A stretch of DNA of 8,672 bases from Candidatus Hydrogenedentota bacterium (GTDB lineage: Bacteria; Hydrogenedentota; Hydrogenedentia; Hydrogenedentales; SLHB01): the NCBI GenBank assembly GCA_022706165.1, contig JAKJDA010000107.1, positions 1-8,672 on the forward strand, read 5' to 3'. The notes below the pieces were generated by a model, which had not been told where the DNA came from, did not search any database, and saw only the letters and a list, made by a program, of their open reading frames with translations. Below, in pieces: positions 1 to 5,766 of the stretch (positions are counted from its first letter, which is position 1; each line of letters begins with the position of its first letter). Made by a program: the position numbers and the translations under genes.

Positions 1-1468
1 CCGCCGCGGCCAGGTCTTCGTAGTTACCGGTGGCGACATTGAGCCCGATCGTGCCTTTGGAGGCTTCGACCTTCTTGACGACGACCGCGCCCTCGAGGGC
101 GGCGTTGTTGGCGAGTTGCGCGAGCGGCTCCTGCAGCGCGCGCATCATGATGTTCACGCCGATCTGTTCGTCGCCGTCGAGCTGGAGGGATTTGAGGCTG
201 TTCCGCGCGGCGAGGTAGGCGATGCCGCCGCCGGGCACAAAGCCTTCCTCGATGGCCGCGCGCGTTGCGTGCAGGGCGTCGTCCGTACGCGCTTTTTTCT
301 CCTTCAACGCGACCTCTGTCGCCGCGCCGACCTTGATCACCGCCACGCCGCCCGCCAACTTGGCCAAGCGTTCCTGGAGCTTCTCGCGGTCGTAATCGGA
401 AGTCGTCGATTCGATCGCCTTGCGGATCGTCTCGCAACGGGCCATAACGTCCTTTTTGCCGCCTGCGCCTTCGATGATCGTCGTGTTGTCCTTGGTGATT
501 TCGACGCGCTTGGCGCGGCCCAGATCGGTGAGCTTGATGTTTTCCAGCTTGATGCCGAGGTCTTCGGAGACATACTGTCCGCCGGTGATCGTGGCGATAT
601 CGCGCAGGATTTCCTTGCGGCGATCGCCGAAGGCCGGGGCCTTTACGGCGCAGACGTTGAGGATGCCGCGCAGCTTGTTGACCACGAGTGTCGCCAACGC
701 CTCTCCTTCGATCTCCTCGGAAATGAGCAGCAACGGCTTGGCCGTCTGCGCGATGGTTTGAAGCAGCGGCAGAATATCCTGAATCGCGCTAATCTTCTTC
801 TCATAGCACAGGATGTAGCAATCTTCGAGAACAGCCGTCATGGTCTCGGGTTTCGTCACGAAATACGCCGACAAGAAGCCGCGATCGAACTGCATGCCCT
901 GCACCACGTCGAGTTCGCTGTTCAGGCCCTTGCCTTCTTCGATCGTGACGACACCGTCTTCCCCGACTTCTTCGATGGCTTTGGCGATCATCTTGCCGAT
1001 CTCGGCATCGCCGTTCGCCGAGATGGCGGCGACATGCTCGATATCTTCGTTATTGCGGACCTTCTTGCTCATATCCCGAACGGCATCCAACACAACGGTC
1101 ATGGCCTTTTCCATGCCGCGTTTGAGATGCATGGGATTGGCGCCCGCCGTTACATGCCGCATGCCGAGATGAATCAACTCCTGCGCCAAGACCGTCGCCG
1201 TCGTCGTGCCGTCCCCCGCAATATCCTGCGTCTTGCTGGCCGCCTCGCGGAGCATCCGCGCCCCCATATTTTCGAACGCGTCCGGAAGCTCGACTTCCTT
1301 GGCGACGGTCACGCCATCCTTGGTGATATTCGGAGCCCCGTAGGAACGCGACAACACCACATTGCGTCCCTTCGGGCCCAGCGTCGCCTTAACGGCATTC
1401 GCCAAAACGTCCGCGCCTCGCACCAGCGCCCCTCGCGCCTCTTGATCGAATGACAACATCTTTGCCAT
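1..1468 (-). CDS. groEL: 60 kDa chaperonin GroEL (C-terminus cut off by window edge)
   Basis: Cytoplasmic group I chaperonin that encloses and refolds proteins in an ATP-driven double ring with GroES. Read from the ATG at 1468 the frame is open for 489 codons to the left edge; the family is usually about 540-550 residues, so roughly the last 55 are missing. Visible landmarks are the N-terminal [10 protein letters not shown] (30-39), the nucleotide-site [10 protein letters not shown] (85-94, Asp86 equivalent to E. coli D87), apical GMQFDRG (191-197), [11 protein letters not shown] (254-264), the intermediate-domain [17 protein letters not shown] (358-374), [10 protein letters not shown] (396-405, with the equatorial Asp matching E. 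coli D398) and the GGG at 413-415. The start is fixed by a strong AGGAGG at 1479-1484, 10 bases upstream. The gene is transcribed alone from a CIRCE-controlled promoter, with no groES in front. Four cysteines (217, 221, 273, 345) and Ala201 where E. coli has Pro mark it as somewhat divergent. Identity is certain; which paralogue it represents is inference. Confidence 0.97.
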   Translation of the reverse strand, partial: MAKMLSFDQEARGALVRGADVLANAVKATLGPKGRNVVLSRSYGAPNITKDGVTVAKEVELPDAFENMGARMLREAASKTQDIAGDGTTTATVLAQELIHLGMRHVTAGANPMHLKRGMEKAMTVVLDAVRDMSKKVRNNEDIEHVAAISANGDAEIGKMIAKAIEEVGEDGVVTIEEGKGLNSELDVVQGMQFDRGFLSAYFVTKPETMTAVLEDCYILCYEKKISAIQDILPLLQTIAQTAKPLLLISEEIEGEALATLVVNKLRGILNVCAVKAPAFGDRRKEILRDIATITGGQYVSEDLGIKLENIKLTDLGRAKRVEITKDNTTIIEGAGGKKDVMARCETIRKAIESTTSDYDREKLQERLAKLAGGVAVIKVGAATEVALKEKKARTDDALHATRAAIEEGFVPGGGIAYLAARNSLKSLQLDGDEQIGVNIMMRALQEPLAQLANNAALEGAVVVKKVEASKGTIGLNVATGNYEDLAAA

Positions 1469-1478
1469 TGGAACACGA

Positions 1479-1484
1479 CCTCCT
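1479..1484 (-). promoter_or_regulatory. groEL Shine-Dalgarno site
   Basis: On the minus strand this reads AGGAGG, a full match to the anti-Shine-Dalgarno core, 10 bases before the groEL ATG. It decides the start at 1468 over the in-frame ATG three codons later. Confidence 0.85.
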
Positions 1485-1504
1485 CGTCATCCATTAAAAC
1501 CCAA

Positions 1505-1519
1505 TTCCCGCAGCGGGAA
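1505..1519 (-). promoter_or_regulatory. Small hairpin in the groEL 5' leader
   Basis: A 15-base inverted repeat with 7-base arms around one central base. As RNA it would fold with a 6-bp stem (UUCCCG/CGGGAA) and a 3-base loop. It lies inside the predicted groEL 5' UTR, about 20 bases before the Shine-Dalgarno site, and is followed on the transcript by UUGGGUUUU. It could stabilise the leader or act as a weak attenuator. The inverted repeat is visible; any role is inference. Confidence 0.35.
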
Positions 1520-1557
1520 AAGACATAACCGCCCGACCCCGCTGGACTTGTCGCGTG

Positions 1558-1584
1558 TTAGCACTCGCCCTAAATGAGTGCTAA
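1558..1584. promoter_or_regulatory. CIRCE operator (HrcA-binding inverted repeat)
   Basis: TTAGCACTC, nine bases, then GAGTGCTAA: a perfect match to the CIRCE consensus. The symmetry continues outward for six more bases on each side, giving 15-bp perfect arms at 1552-1566 and 1576-1590. CIRCE is the operator of the heat-shock repressor HrcA, whose activity depends on GroEL in the classical feedback model. Here the element starts just downstream of the groEL -10 box and covers the predicted transcription start near 1586, so bound HrcA should block RNA polymerase. hrcA itself is not in the window. Confidence 0.97.
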
Positions 1585-1592
1585 CACGCGCG

Positions 1593-1621
1593 AGTGTACC
1601 ATAGTTCCGTCGGCCTGTCAA
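1593..1621 (-). promoter_or_regulatory. groEL sigma70-type promoter
   Basis: On the minus strand there is a consensus -35 TTGACA (1616-1621), a 17-base spacer, and the -10 box TACACT (1593-1598). The predicted start near 1586 gives a leader of about 118 bases. Near-consensus boxes with ideal spacing, directly abutting CIRCE, make this the likely heat-inducible, HrcA-repressed groEL promoter. Confidence 0.85.
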
Positions 1622-1634
1622 GTGGCCGACGGGG

Positions 1635-1646
1635 GTGATCGATCAC
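1635..1646. promoter_or_regulatory. 12-bp perfect palindrome between divergent promoters
   Basis: GTGATCGATCAC is a perfect palindrome lying between the -35 boxes of the leftward groEL promoter (1616-1621) and the rightward ssrA promoter (1680-1685). Its position suits an operator acting on either gene. The half-site spacing is 4 bases (GTGA-N4-TCAC), not the 6 of CRP/FNR sites, so I do not assign a regulator. Confidence 0.35.
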
Positions 1647-1679
1647 AAACGCGCCGAGCGGGCCGATCGATTTGGCCAG

Positions 1680-1708
1680 TTGCGCCGCGTCACGCAATAT
1701 GCGATAAT
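1680..1708 (+). promoter_or_regulatory. Candidate ssrA promoter
   Basis: TTGCGC (1680-1685), a 17-base spacer and GATAAT (1703-1708) form a plausible sigma70 promoter facing ssrA. Transcription would start near 1715, giving a precursor with a 5' extension of about 55 bases to be removed by RNase P. The -10 box is good and the -35 box matches only partly. Confidence 0.55.
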
Positions 1709-1770
1709 ACGAATGGACGGTGGGAGAGTCTCGCTGCTCCGTTCCGCACCGTGCTAACGACGCGTCCAGT

Positions 1771-2128
1771 GGGGGCGCCAAGGTTTCGACGGAGGTGAGG
1801 AAGTACAAGTTGCGTGCCGAGGTTGATCGGTTGGCCTCGTAAAAAGCCGATCAAAAACACAAATGCCAACACTGAAATGGCACTTGCCGCCTAACTTTTA
1901 GGCGACACGTCTTACCGTTGACCGCCTGCTAGACGGATAAGGCGCCGACAGCGGGCCCCGCCCAGGAGGGAGGCACAGCGTCCTGAAGCGGGTATGACTT
2001 GCGCCTTGCGGCCGGAGGCACCGAGCCTTACGGGACTTCCGGTGGCCAAACCAAAAGACGGGCTACGCACGTAGAAGCTTGCATGGATTCACTTTCGGAC
2101 GGGGGTTCGACTCCCCCCGCCTCCACCA
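1771..2128 (+). ncRNA. ssrA: Transfer-messenger RNA (tmRNA), one-piece type
   Basis: tmRNA rescues ribosomes stalled on broken messages: charged with alanine and carried by SmpB, it enters the A site and supplies a short reading frame whose product tags the stalled protein for proteolysis. The 5' end GGGGGCG pairs with CGCCTCC at 2118-2124, including a G-U wobble at the third pair as in E. coli, and is followed by A and a genomic CCA (2126-2128). The 5' conserved GGTTTCGACGG begins at 1783. The T arm is GGGGG, loop TTCGACT, CCCCC (2101-2117). The first pseudoknot is clear: CGAGG (1818-1822) with CCTCG (1835-1839), interleaved with an 8-bp helix 1823-1830 / 1847-1854. The length of 358 bases is normal for a one-piece tmRNA. 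The gene is divergent from groEL. The later pseudoknots lie about 1905-2050 and were not folded base by base. Confidence 0.97.
1865..1894 (+). other. tmRNA tag-peptide reading frame
   Basis: The mRNA-like part of ssrA resumes at GCC (1865-1867) and reads ANTEMALAA before TAA (1892-1894); with the alanine brought by tmRNA the tag is AANTEMALAA. The terminal ALAA is the classical degradation signal read by ClpXP and ClpAP. The stop codon sits in the 7-bp hairpin 1888-1894 / 1898-1904, as expected for helix 5. Compared with the E. coli encoded tag ANDENYALAA it is one residue shorter and has Met where Tyr stands before ALAA. The resume codon is inferred from position and from the common use of Ala. 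Confidence 0.85.
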
Positions 2129-2264
2129 TTGTTTTCCTGACCCGAGCGGCTGTGTAATTATGCATGGCTACTGCGAGAAGGGGCGTGTTGGCAAGCCGCA
2201 GATCACGTCCCGCTTCCTAACGCTCGTGGTGCGCGATCACCTGCTTGTTTTTGGGGGAGATTCT

Positions 2265-2327
2265 ATGGATCTGGCAGCCGGTGTCGCCCTTTTTACTGCA
2301 TTCGTCGCCGCTATTCTTCCGCTTTGA
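2265..2327 (+). CDS. Possible 20-residue hydrophobic peptide (doubtful)
   Basis: An ATG at 2265 follows the purine-rich GGGGGAG (2253-2259) by 5 bases and opens a 20-codon frame, MDLAAGVALF and ten further mostly hydrophobic residues, ending at TGA. It could be a single membrane-spanning micropeptide. It overlaps the 3' end of the convergent winged-helix gene by 17 bases. The same frame is open further upstream into ssrA, with another ATG at 2160, so the reading could be chance. I recognise no family. The rest of 2129-2264 shows no gene and only a weak hairpin (GGTG/CACC, about 2228-2241) with a nearby T-rich run. Confidence 0.22.
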   Translation: MDLAAGVALFTAFVAAILPL

Positions 2328-2610
2328 CCAACCGCCGCAGAAGCGCTACGTAGTTCTTCATCGCCTTTTGGCCTTCTCGCGTGATGGTGTAGTCCGTACG
2401 CGGTTTTCGTCCGATGAATGACTTCTCCATCCTGACGTATCCGGCATCTTCGAGCGCCCGCAGATGCCGCGCTATGTTGCCGTCGGACGCCTCCAGCTTG
2501 TCGCGAAGATAGACGAAAGAGGCCGAATCTCCGTTCATCAGCAGCGCGAGGATCGCCACGCGCATCCGCGATTCCAGCACCGGATTGGACCGTGATATGT
2601 CGAAGCCCAC
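2311..2610 (-). CDS. Small winged-helix DNA-binding transcriptional regulator
   Basis: A 99-residue protein built almost wholly from one winged helix-turn-helix domain. It resembles the 'winged helix DNA-binding domain' (HTH_34) regulators: SNPVLESRMRVAILALLM (8-25), FVYLRDKLEASDGNIARHLRALEDAGYV (32-59, holding the recognition helix) and the wing MEKSFIGRKPRTDYTITREG (61-80), ending in a short helix that probably dimerises. The role is presumably cytoplasmic transcription control; the target is unknown. I chose GTG at 2610 because it lies just ahead of the conserved domain and its first base is the last base of an upstream TAG (2612-2610), a typical coupled junction; upstream in-frame ATGs, such as 2934, would add low-complexity Arg/His-rich sequence unlike the family. 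The Shine-Dalgarno is weak (GAAGGGA). It is divergent from the helicase-associated gene at 2764 and could regulate it, which is inference from position only. Confidence 0.82.
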   Translation of the reverse strand: MGFDISRSNPVLESRMRVAILALLMNGDSASFVYLRDKLEASDGNIARHLRALEDAGYVRMEKSFIGRKPRTDYTITREGQKAMKNYVALLRRLVKAEE

Positions 2611-2687
2611 TATCCCTTCAGCAGGAAAAGCCCTATCGCCCAGATCGCCGGCGCCACCACAAGAGTCGCGATCCGGATGCTTGTCAC
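2610..2687 (-). CDS. Possible 25-residue membrane peptide upstream of the winged-helix gene (doubtful)
   Basis: A GTG at 2687 opens a 25-codon frame whose residues 4-23 (roughly IRIATLVVAPAIWAIGLFLL) look like one transmembrane helix, ending KG and TAG. The stop overlaps the GTG of the winged-helix regulator by one base. Small winged-helix regulators of this type are often preceded by membrane-protein genes, so this may be a micropeptide or the remnant of a larger membrane protein. An in-frame stop lies six codons upstream of the GTG, and no Shine-Dalgarno is evident. It also overlaps the -35 region of the opposite promoter. Confidence 0.22.
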   Translation of the reverse strand: MTSIRIATLVVAPAIWAIGLFLLKG

Positions 2688-2709
2688 GGCTATGTTCGTG
2701 GGCTATAAT
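2681..2709 (+). promoter_or_regulatory. Strong sigma70 promoter for the helicase-associated gene
   Basis: TTGTCA (2681-2686), a 17-base spacer and a perfect TATAAT (2704-2709). The start predicted near 2716 gives a leader of about 48 bases to the ATG at 2764. It lies within 100 bases of the start of the divergent winged-helix gene, so a regulator bound here could affect both. Confidence 0.8.
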
Positions 2710-2763
2710 GCGGTTTCGTAATCTCGCGTGGGCGCGAAGTGGCATCGTCTGTGAGGGGTTGCT

Positions 2764-4596
2764 ATGCGGCATGGGGCGAGTTTGATCACGGCCATGGAGG
2801 GCACGAGCCGTCTGGCCTTTCTGATCGCGCGGGAACTGTCGGTGAACAGCCGTGCGGGGCTGACGGTGCGATTTCTCGCCAAAAAGCTTGATCTGCCTGA
2901 GGAAGAAGTCGAATACCTTGTCGATGTGAACCACCGGTTGTTTTTTATTGATCTGACGAAGGTGAAACTGGTCGCGGAGGGGTTCAGTGCGCTAAAGCGC
3001 ATCACCGACGGCCTCGAAAATCTGGGCGATGTCGCGTCCATACATCGCCAGGTGAAATCCTTTGAGCCTCACGAGTTCCGCCATTTCGAGGAGCAGGCCG
3101 GCATCGACCGTCCTCTGGGAAAGAAAGCCGCCGCGGAGCATTTTGTCGATCGCCATTACAGCCACCCCGATTCGGTGGTCACGTACGTCGCGACGCGCGG
3201 TTTTTCGACCATTGCCCGTGAACTCTTCGATATCGTCTGGCAAAGCAAGGACGGCGTCATACCCGTAGCCGCATTGCGCGCGGCCCACGGGGGCTCCGAG
3301 TACGAAATCGAACAGGGCTTGTGGGAATTGTTCCGGGGCTTTGCCTTGTTCGAGATGTTTCGCTTTGATTCGGAGGAACGACTCGCGCGCATGGTGGGGT
3401 TGCTTGCCGAATTGCGGCAGTGGCGCGAGGCCCAACATGCTCATGAGGGCCGTAGCGCAGCATTGAAGCCGTTCAAGAGCGTTTCGGTGGAGTCGGACAC
3501 TCGGGGGATCGAAGTGTCCGATCGCGTATGCCGTCTTATTGGGGCGATTGCGGCGCGCCCGGTGCGGTTGCGCGGCGATGGCGATTTGTTCCGGGAGGAT
3601 TATCGCCGCCTGTCGGAGATTTGTCCGGAGGATTCCGATCCGTCGTTGAGCACGTGTTTATGGATGGCGCAGGGCGTTGGATGGCTGGCGCGCGTGGATT
3701 CCGAGCTGCGCGCGGGAGATCTCCAAGGGCTGCTCACCATGAGTCGGGTCGAGCGGCATCGTATTCTGTTCGATTGGATGGTCAAGGGGGGCAACGAGGC
3801 GATCTCCCGCAGGATTCTGGCGGCGCTGATCGAGGAGAGCGCTCCGGGCGCTTGGTATCCCGTCGTGCCGTTTGTTCAGCATGCCATGCGCGTGAGCGCC
3901 AAGCATGAACAGCCTATTCTCAAGGCCAGCGGGGCTCACTGGCATTACGTTAGCCCCAGCACTGCGCCCACTGCGGAGAAAACCCTTATCCGCTCGCTTG
4001 AGGAAACGTTTCATTGGTTTGGGGTGGTGGATCGTTCCGCATGCGATGACGGCCTGTTTCGCATTTCGGAGCTTGGCGTTTGTTTGTTGACGGATGGGGA
4101 TTGCGGGCGAATCGAGACGAAATTTCCCGCGCGCGAAACAGAGATCGTGGTTCAGCCGAATTTTGACATTGTGGTGCCTTCGCAGGATACGGATCCGCTG
4201 TTGACGGTTCCGTTGGACCAGTTCGCCGAGCGCAAGAGCACGGGGGGGGCCGTCGTCTATTGTCTTTCGAAGGAATCGTTCACCCGGGCGATTCAGGAAG
4301 GCCATGATGGCGACGCATTCGTCGCTTTTCTGTTGCGCCACAATCGAGGCGGCGAACTTCCGCCGAACGTCATGACCACGCTCGATGACTGGCGCGGCGG
4401 CGTCAAGCGCGTCCGTCTGCGCACGTTGCATGTCCTCGAGGCGGATGATCCGCTCATCATCACGGACCTGTTGCACCGTCGTTGGTTCAAGAAGCTCCTC
4501 CAGCCGCTGGAGGCTTCGTCGATGGTCACGTACGCGAAAATCAATAAGATCGACCTTGCCAAGGCCCTCGAAAAGGAGGGCTTTGTCGTCGATTGA
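2764..4596 (+). CDS. Helicase-associated (XPB/Ssl2 N-terminal-like, Helicase_C_3) domain protein without helicase motor
   Basis: A 610-residue soluble protein. Residues about 460-550 resemble the domain found at the N-terminus of XPB/Ssl2 helicases and in orphan bacterial proteins: VVQPNFDIVVP (462-472), LSKESFTRAIQEG (501-513), then LLRHNRGGELPPNVMTTLDDW (523-543). The region before it appears to contain winged-helix-like segments at about 32-75, 164-200 and 263-325, the last followed by ERHRILFDW (330-338), typical of the family. No Walker A, DEAD/DEXH box or other helicase motif is present, so it cannot be a helicase alone; nucleic-acid binding is inferred. ATG 2764 is chosen because AGGGG (2754-2758) precedes it by 5 bases and a strong promoter lies upstream. 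The start could instead be Met11. murB follows after 108 bases on the same strand. The exact function is unknown; I recognise the family from memory of its motifs. Confidence 0.78.
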   Translation: MRHGASLITAMEGTSRLAFLIARELSVNSRAGLTVRFLAKKLDLPEEEVEYLVDVNHRLFFIDLTKVKLVAEGFSALKRITDGLENLGDVASIHRQVKSFEPHEFRHFEEQAGIDRPLGKKAAAEHFVDRHYSHPDSVVTYVATRGFSTIARELFDIVWQSKDGVIPVAALRAAHGGSEYEIEQGLWELFRGFALFEMFRFDSEERLARMVGLLAELRQWREAQHAHEGRSAALKPFKSVSVESDTRGIEVSDRVCRLIGAIAARPVRLRGDGDLFREDYRRLSEICPEDSDPSLSTCLWMAQGVGWLARVDSELRAGDLQGLLTMSRVERHRILFDWMVKGGNEAISRRILAALIEESAPGAWYPVVPFVQHAMRVSAKHEQPILKASGAHWHYVSPSTAPTAEKTLIRSLEETFHWFGVVDRSACDDGLFRISELGVCLLTDGDCGRIETKFPARETEIVVQPNFDIVVPSQDTDPLLTVPLDQFAERKSTGGAVVYCLSKESFTRAIQEGHDGDAFVAFLLRHNRGGELPPNVMTTLDDWRGGVKRVRLRTLHVLEADDPLIITDLLHRRWFKKLLQPLEASSMVTYAKINKIDLAKALEKEGFVVD

Positions 4597-4704
4597 CCCC
4601 CTGCCCCCTTGGTTTTCTTTCCAATGCGCGGCGATTTCTGGTAGTCTTTTTCGAGGAGTTTCGGCAACTGTCTGTCACGAGCAATCCGCTGAGGCGTTTT
4701 TCGT

Positions 4705-5613
4705 TTGCCACAAAACATGATCGCATTTCCGTTTGAATTCGCCCAAGAGAACGTGCCGCTCGCGCCGCTGACTCGGTATCGGATCGGCGGCCCGGCGCGT
4801 CTCGCGTTGTCGCCGCGAACGCTGGATGAAGCATGCGCCGCGTATGCCTGGATGATGGCGCAGGCTGGCCCGCGGCTGGTGCTGGGCGGCGGATCCAATG
4901 TGCTGATCGACGACCAAGGCTTTGCGGGGACGGTCCTGATCACCACGCGCCTCGAAGGCATCGTTGCGCTCGGAGAGGATCGGTATCGCGTCGAATCGGG
5001 CGTTGTGTTGGACCGTTTGGTGCGCGAGGTCATGTTGGAACGCAATTACGATGGCGTGGGCAGTTTGGCCGGCATTCCGGGAACGGTTGGCGGCGCGATC
5101 TTCATGAACGCGGGAACCGTCAACGGTTCCACGTGCGAATGGCTTGACGAGGTCGAAGTGATGACGCCCTCGGGGCGCGCGACCATTCGCGTCACGCCGG
5201 AAATCTACGGTTATCGGGGGCAAACTTTCTGTCCGCGCGGGGGCCTTGTCTTGTGCGGAACTTTCCGTTTTCGCCCTTCGTTTCGCGAGGAACGCGCGGT
5301 GTATGATCATTACCTTCAACGCCGCCAAGAGAAACAACCTCAGGGCGATTGCTGTGGCAGCGTGTTCAAGAATCCGCCCAACGATCACGCCGGACGGTTA
5401 ATCGAGTCCTGCGGGCTCAAGGGGACGCGCTGCGGCGGCGCGATCATCAGCCCCATGCACGCGAATTTCATCATGAACGATCGCCACGCCACGTTCGACG
5501 ACGTTTTGCAGCTCATTCAACTCAGCAAGAGCGCCGTTCGCGAACGCCACGGCGTAGACCTGCAGGAAGAAGTCGTCATCATCCGGAATGGCGTCGTTGT
5601 TGATCTCGCGTAG
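4705..5613 (+). CDS. murB: UDP-N-acetylenolpyruvoylglucosamine reductase MurB
   Basis: Cytoplasmic FAD enzyme of peptidoglycan synthesis: it reduces UDP-GlcNAc-enolpyruvate to UDP-MurNAc with NADPH. The 302 residues show the FAD-binding GGGSNVLIDD (61-70), GIPGTVGGAIFMNAG (123-137), YR (170-171), the GSVFKNP loop with the proton-donating Ser219, GLKGTRCGGAIISPMHANFIMN (237-258), and LQEEV with catalytic Glu289. The length and the lack of an extra loop before the serine motif fit the shorter type II MurB, as in Bacillus, and not the E. coli type. The start is uncertain: TTG at 4705 has GAGG 10 bases upstream, while ATG at 4717 removes four residues but lacks a good ribosome site. A weak promoter-like pair (TTTCCA 4618-4623, TAGTCT 4642-4647) precedes it; read-through from the upstream gene is also possible. 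No murC, ddl or ftsQ is adjacent, so it is separate from the usual cluster here. Confidence 0.96.
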   Translation: MPQNMIAFPFEFAQENVPLAPLTRYRIGGPARLALSPRTLDEACAAYAWMMAQAGPRLVLGGGSNVLIDDQGFAGTVLITTRLEGIVALGEDRYRVESGVVLDRLVREVMLERNYDGVGSLAGIPGTVGGAIFMNAGTVNGSTCEWLDEVEVMTPSGRATIRVTPEIYGYRGQTFCPRGGLVLCGTFRFRPSFREERAVYDHYLQRRQEKQPQGDCCGSVFKNPPNDHAGRLIESCGLKGTRCGGAIISPMHANFIMNDRHATFDDVLQLIQLSKSAVRERHGVDLQEEVVIIRNGVVVDLA

Positions 5614-5766
5614 TGGACGAACGGGGCGATCTTCACCGACATGACGTTCCTGAAACGTCGGGCCCTGCCTAGTGTCGCGTTTGTCTCCTCAAGGCGAAAT
5701 AGTGCTTGTGAAAAATCCGGGCGAGATGCGCGCAAAATGCGGCCAGGCGGTTTTGGGAACGACTTT

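Noticed and set aside
116..1453. A 445-codon open frame on the plus strand opposite groEL
   Set aside because: The minus-strand frame is an intact, motif-rich GroEL with promoter and ribosome site; the plus-strand translation has no recognisable domain and is a codon-bias shadow.
1309..1494. A 61-codon frame starting in the groEL leader, out of frame with groEL
   Set aside because: It overlaps conserved groEL codons, is rich in Arg and Trp in a shadow-like pattern, and uses the ribosome site that belongs to groEL.
1635..1646. Palindrome as a CRP/FNR-type site
   Set aside because: The GTGA and TCAC halves are separated by 4 bases, not the 6 needed for that family.
1574..1872. Short open frames on both strands across the groEL-ssrA intergenic region and the start of tmRNA
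   Set aside because: They cross the CIRCE element, promoters and the structured 5' domain of tmRNA; no ribosome sites or family resemblance.
2079..2264. Upstream extension of the plus-strand frame ending at 2327
   Set aside because: The ATG at 2079 lies inside tmRNA, and the next at 2160 has no ribosome site; only the last 20 codons look possible.
2611..2934. Longer N-terminus for the winged-helix protein (to ATG 2934)
   Set aside because: The added 108 residues are Arg/His-rich, cross the promoter and start of the divergent gene, and do not look like natural protein; the GTG at 2610 fits the family length.
3658..4476. A 272-codon minus-strand frame inside the helicase-associated gene
   Set aside because: The plus-strand frame has promoter, ribosome site and family motifs; the antisense frame has neither domain nor ribosome site.
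5643..5659. 6-bp inverted repeat after murB as a terminator
   Set aside because: The stem is followed by GGGCCCTGCC, with no T run on either strand.
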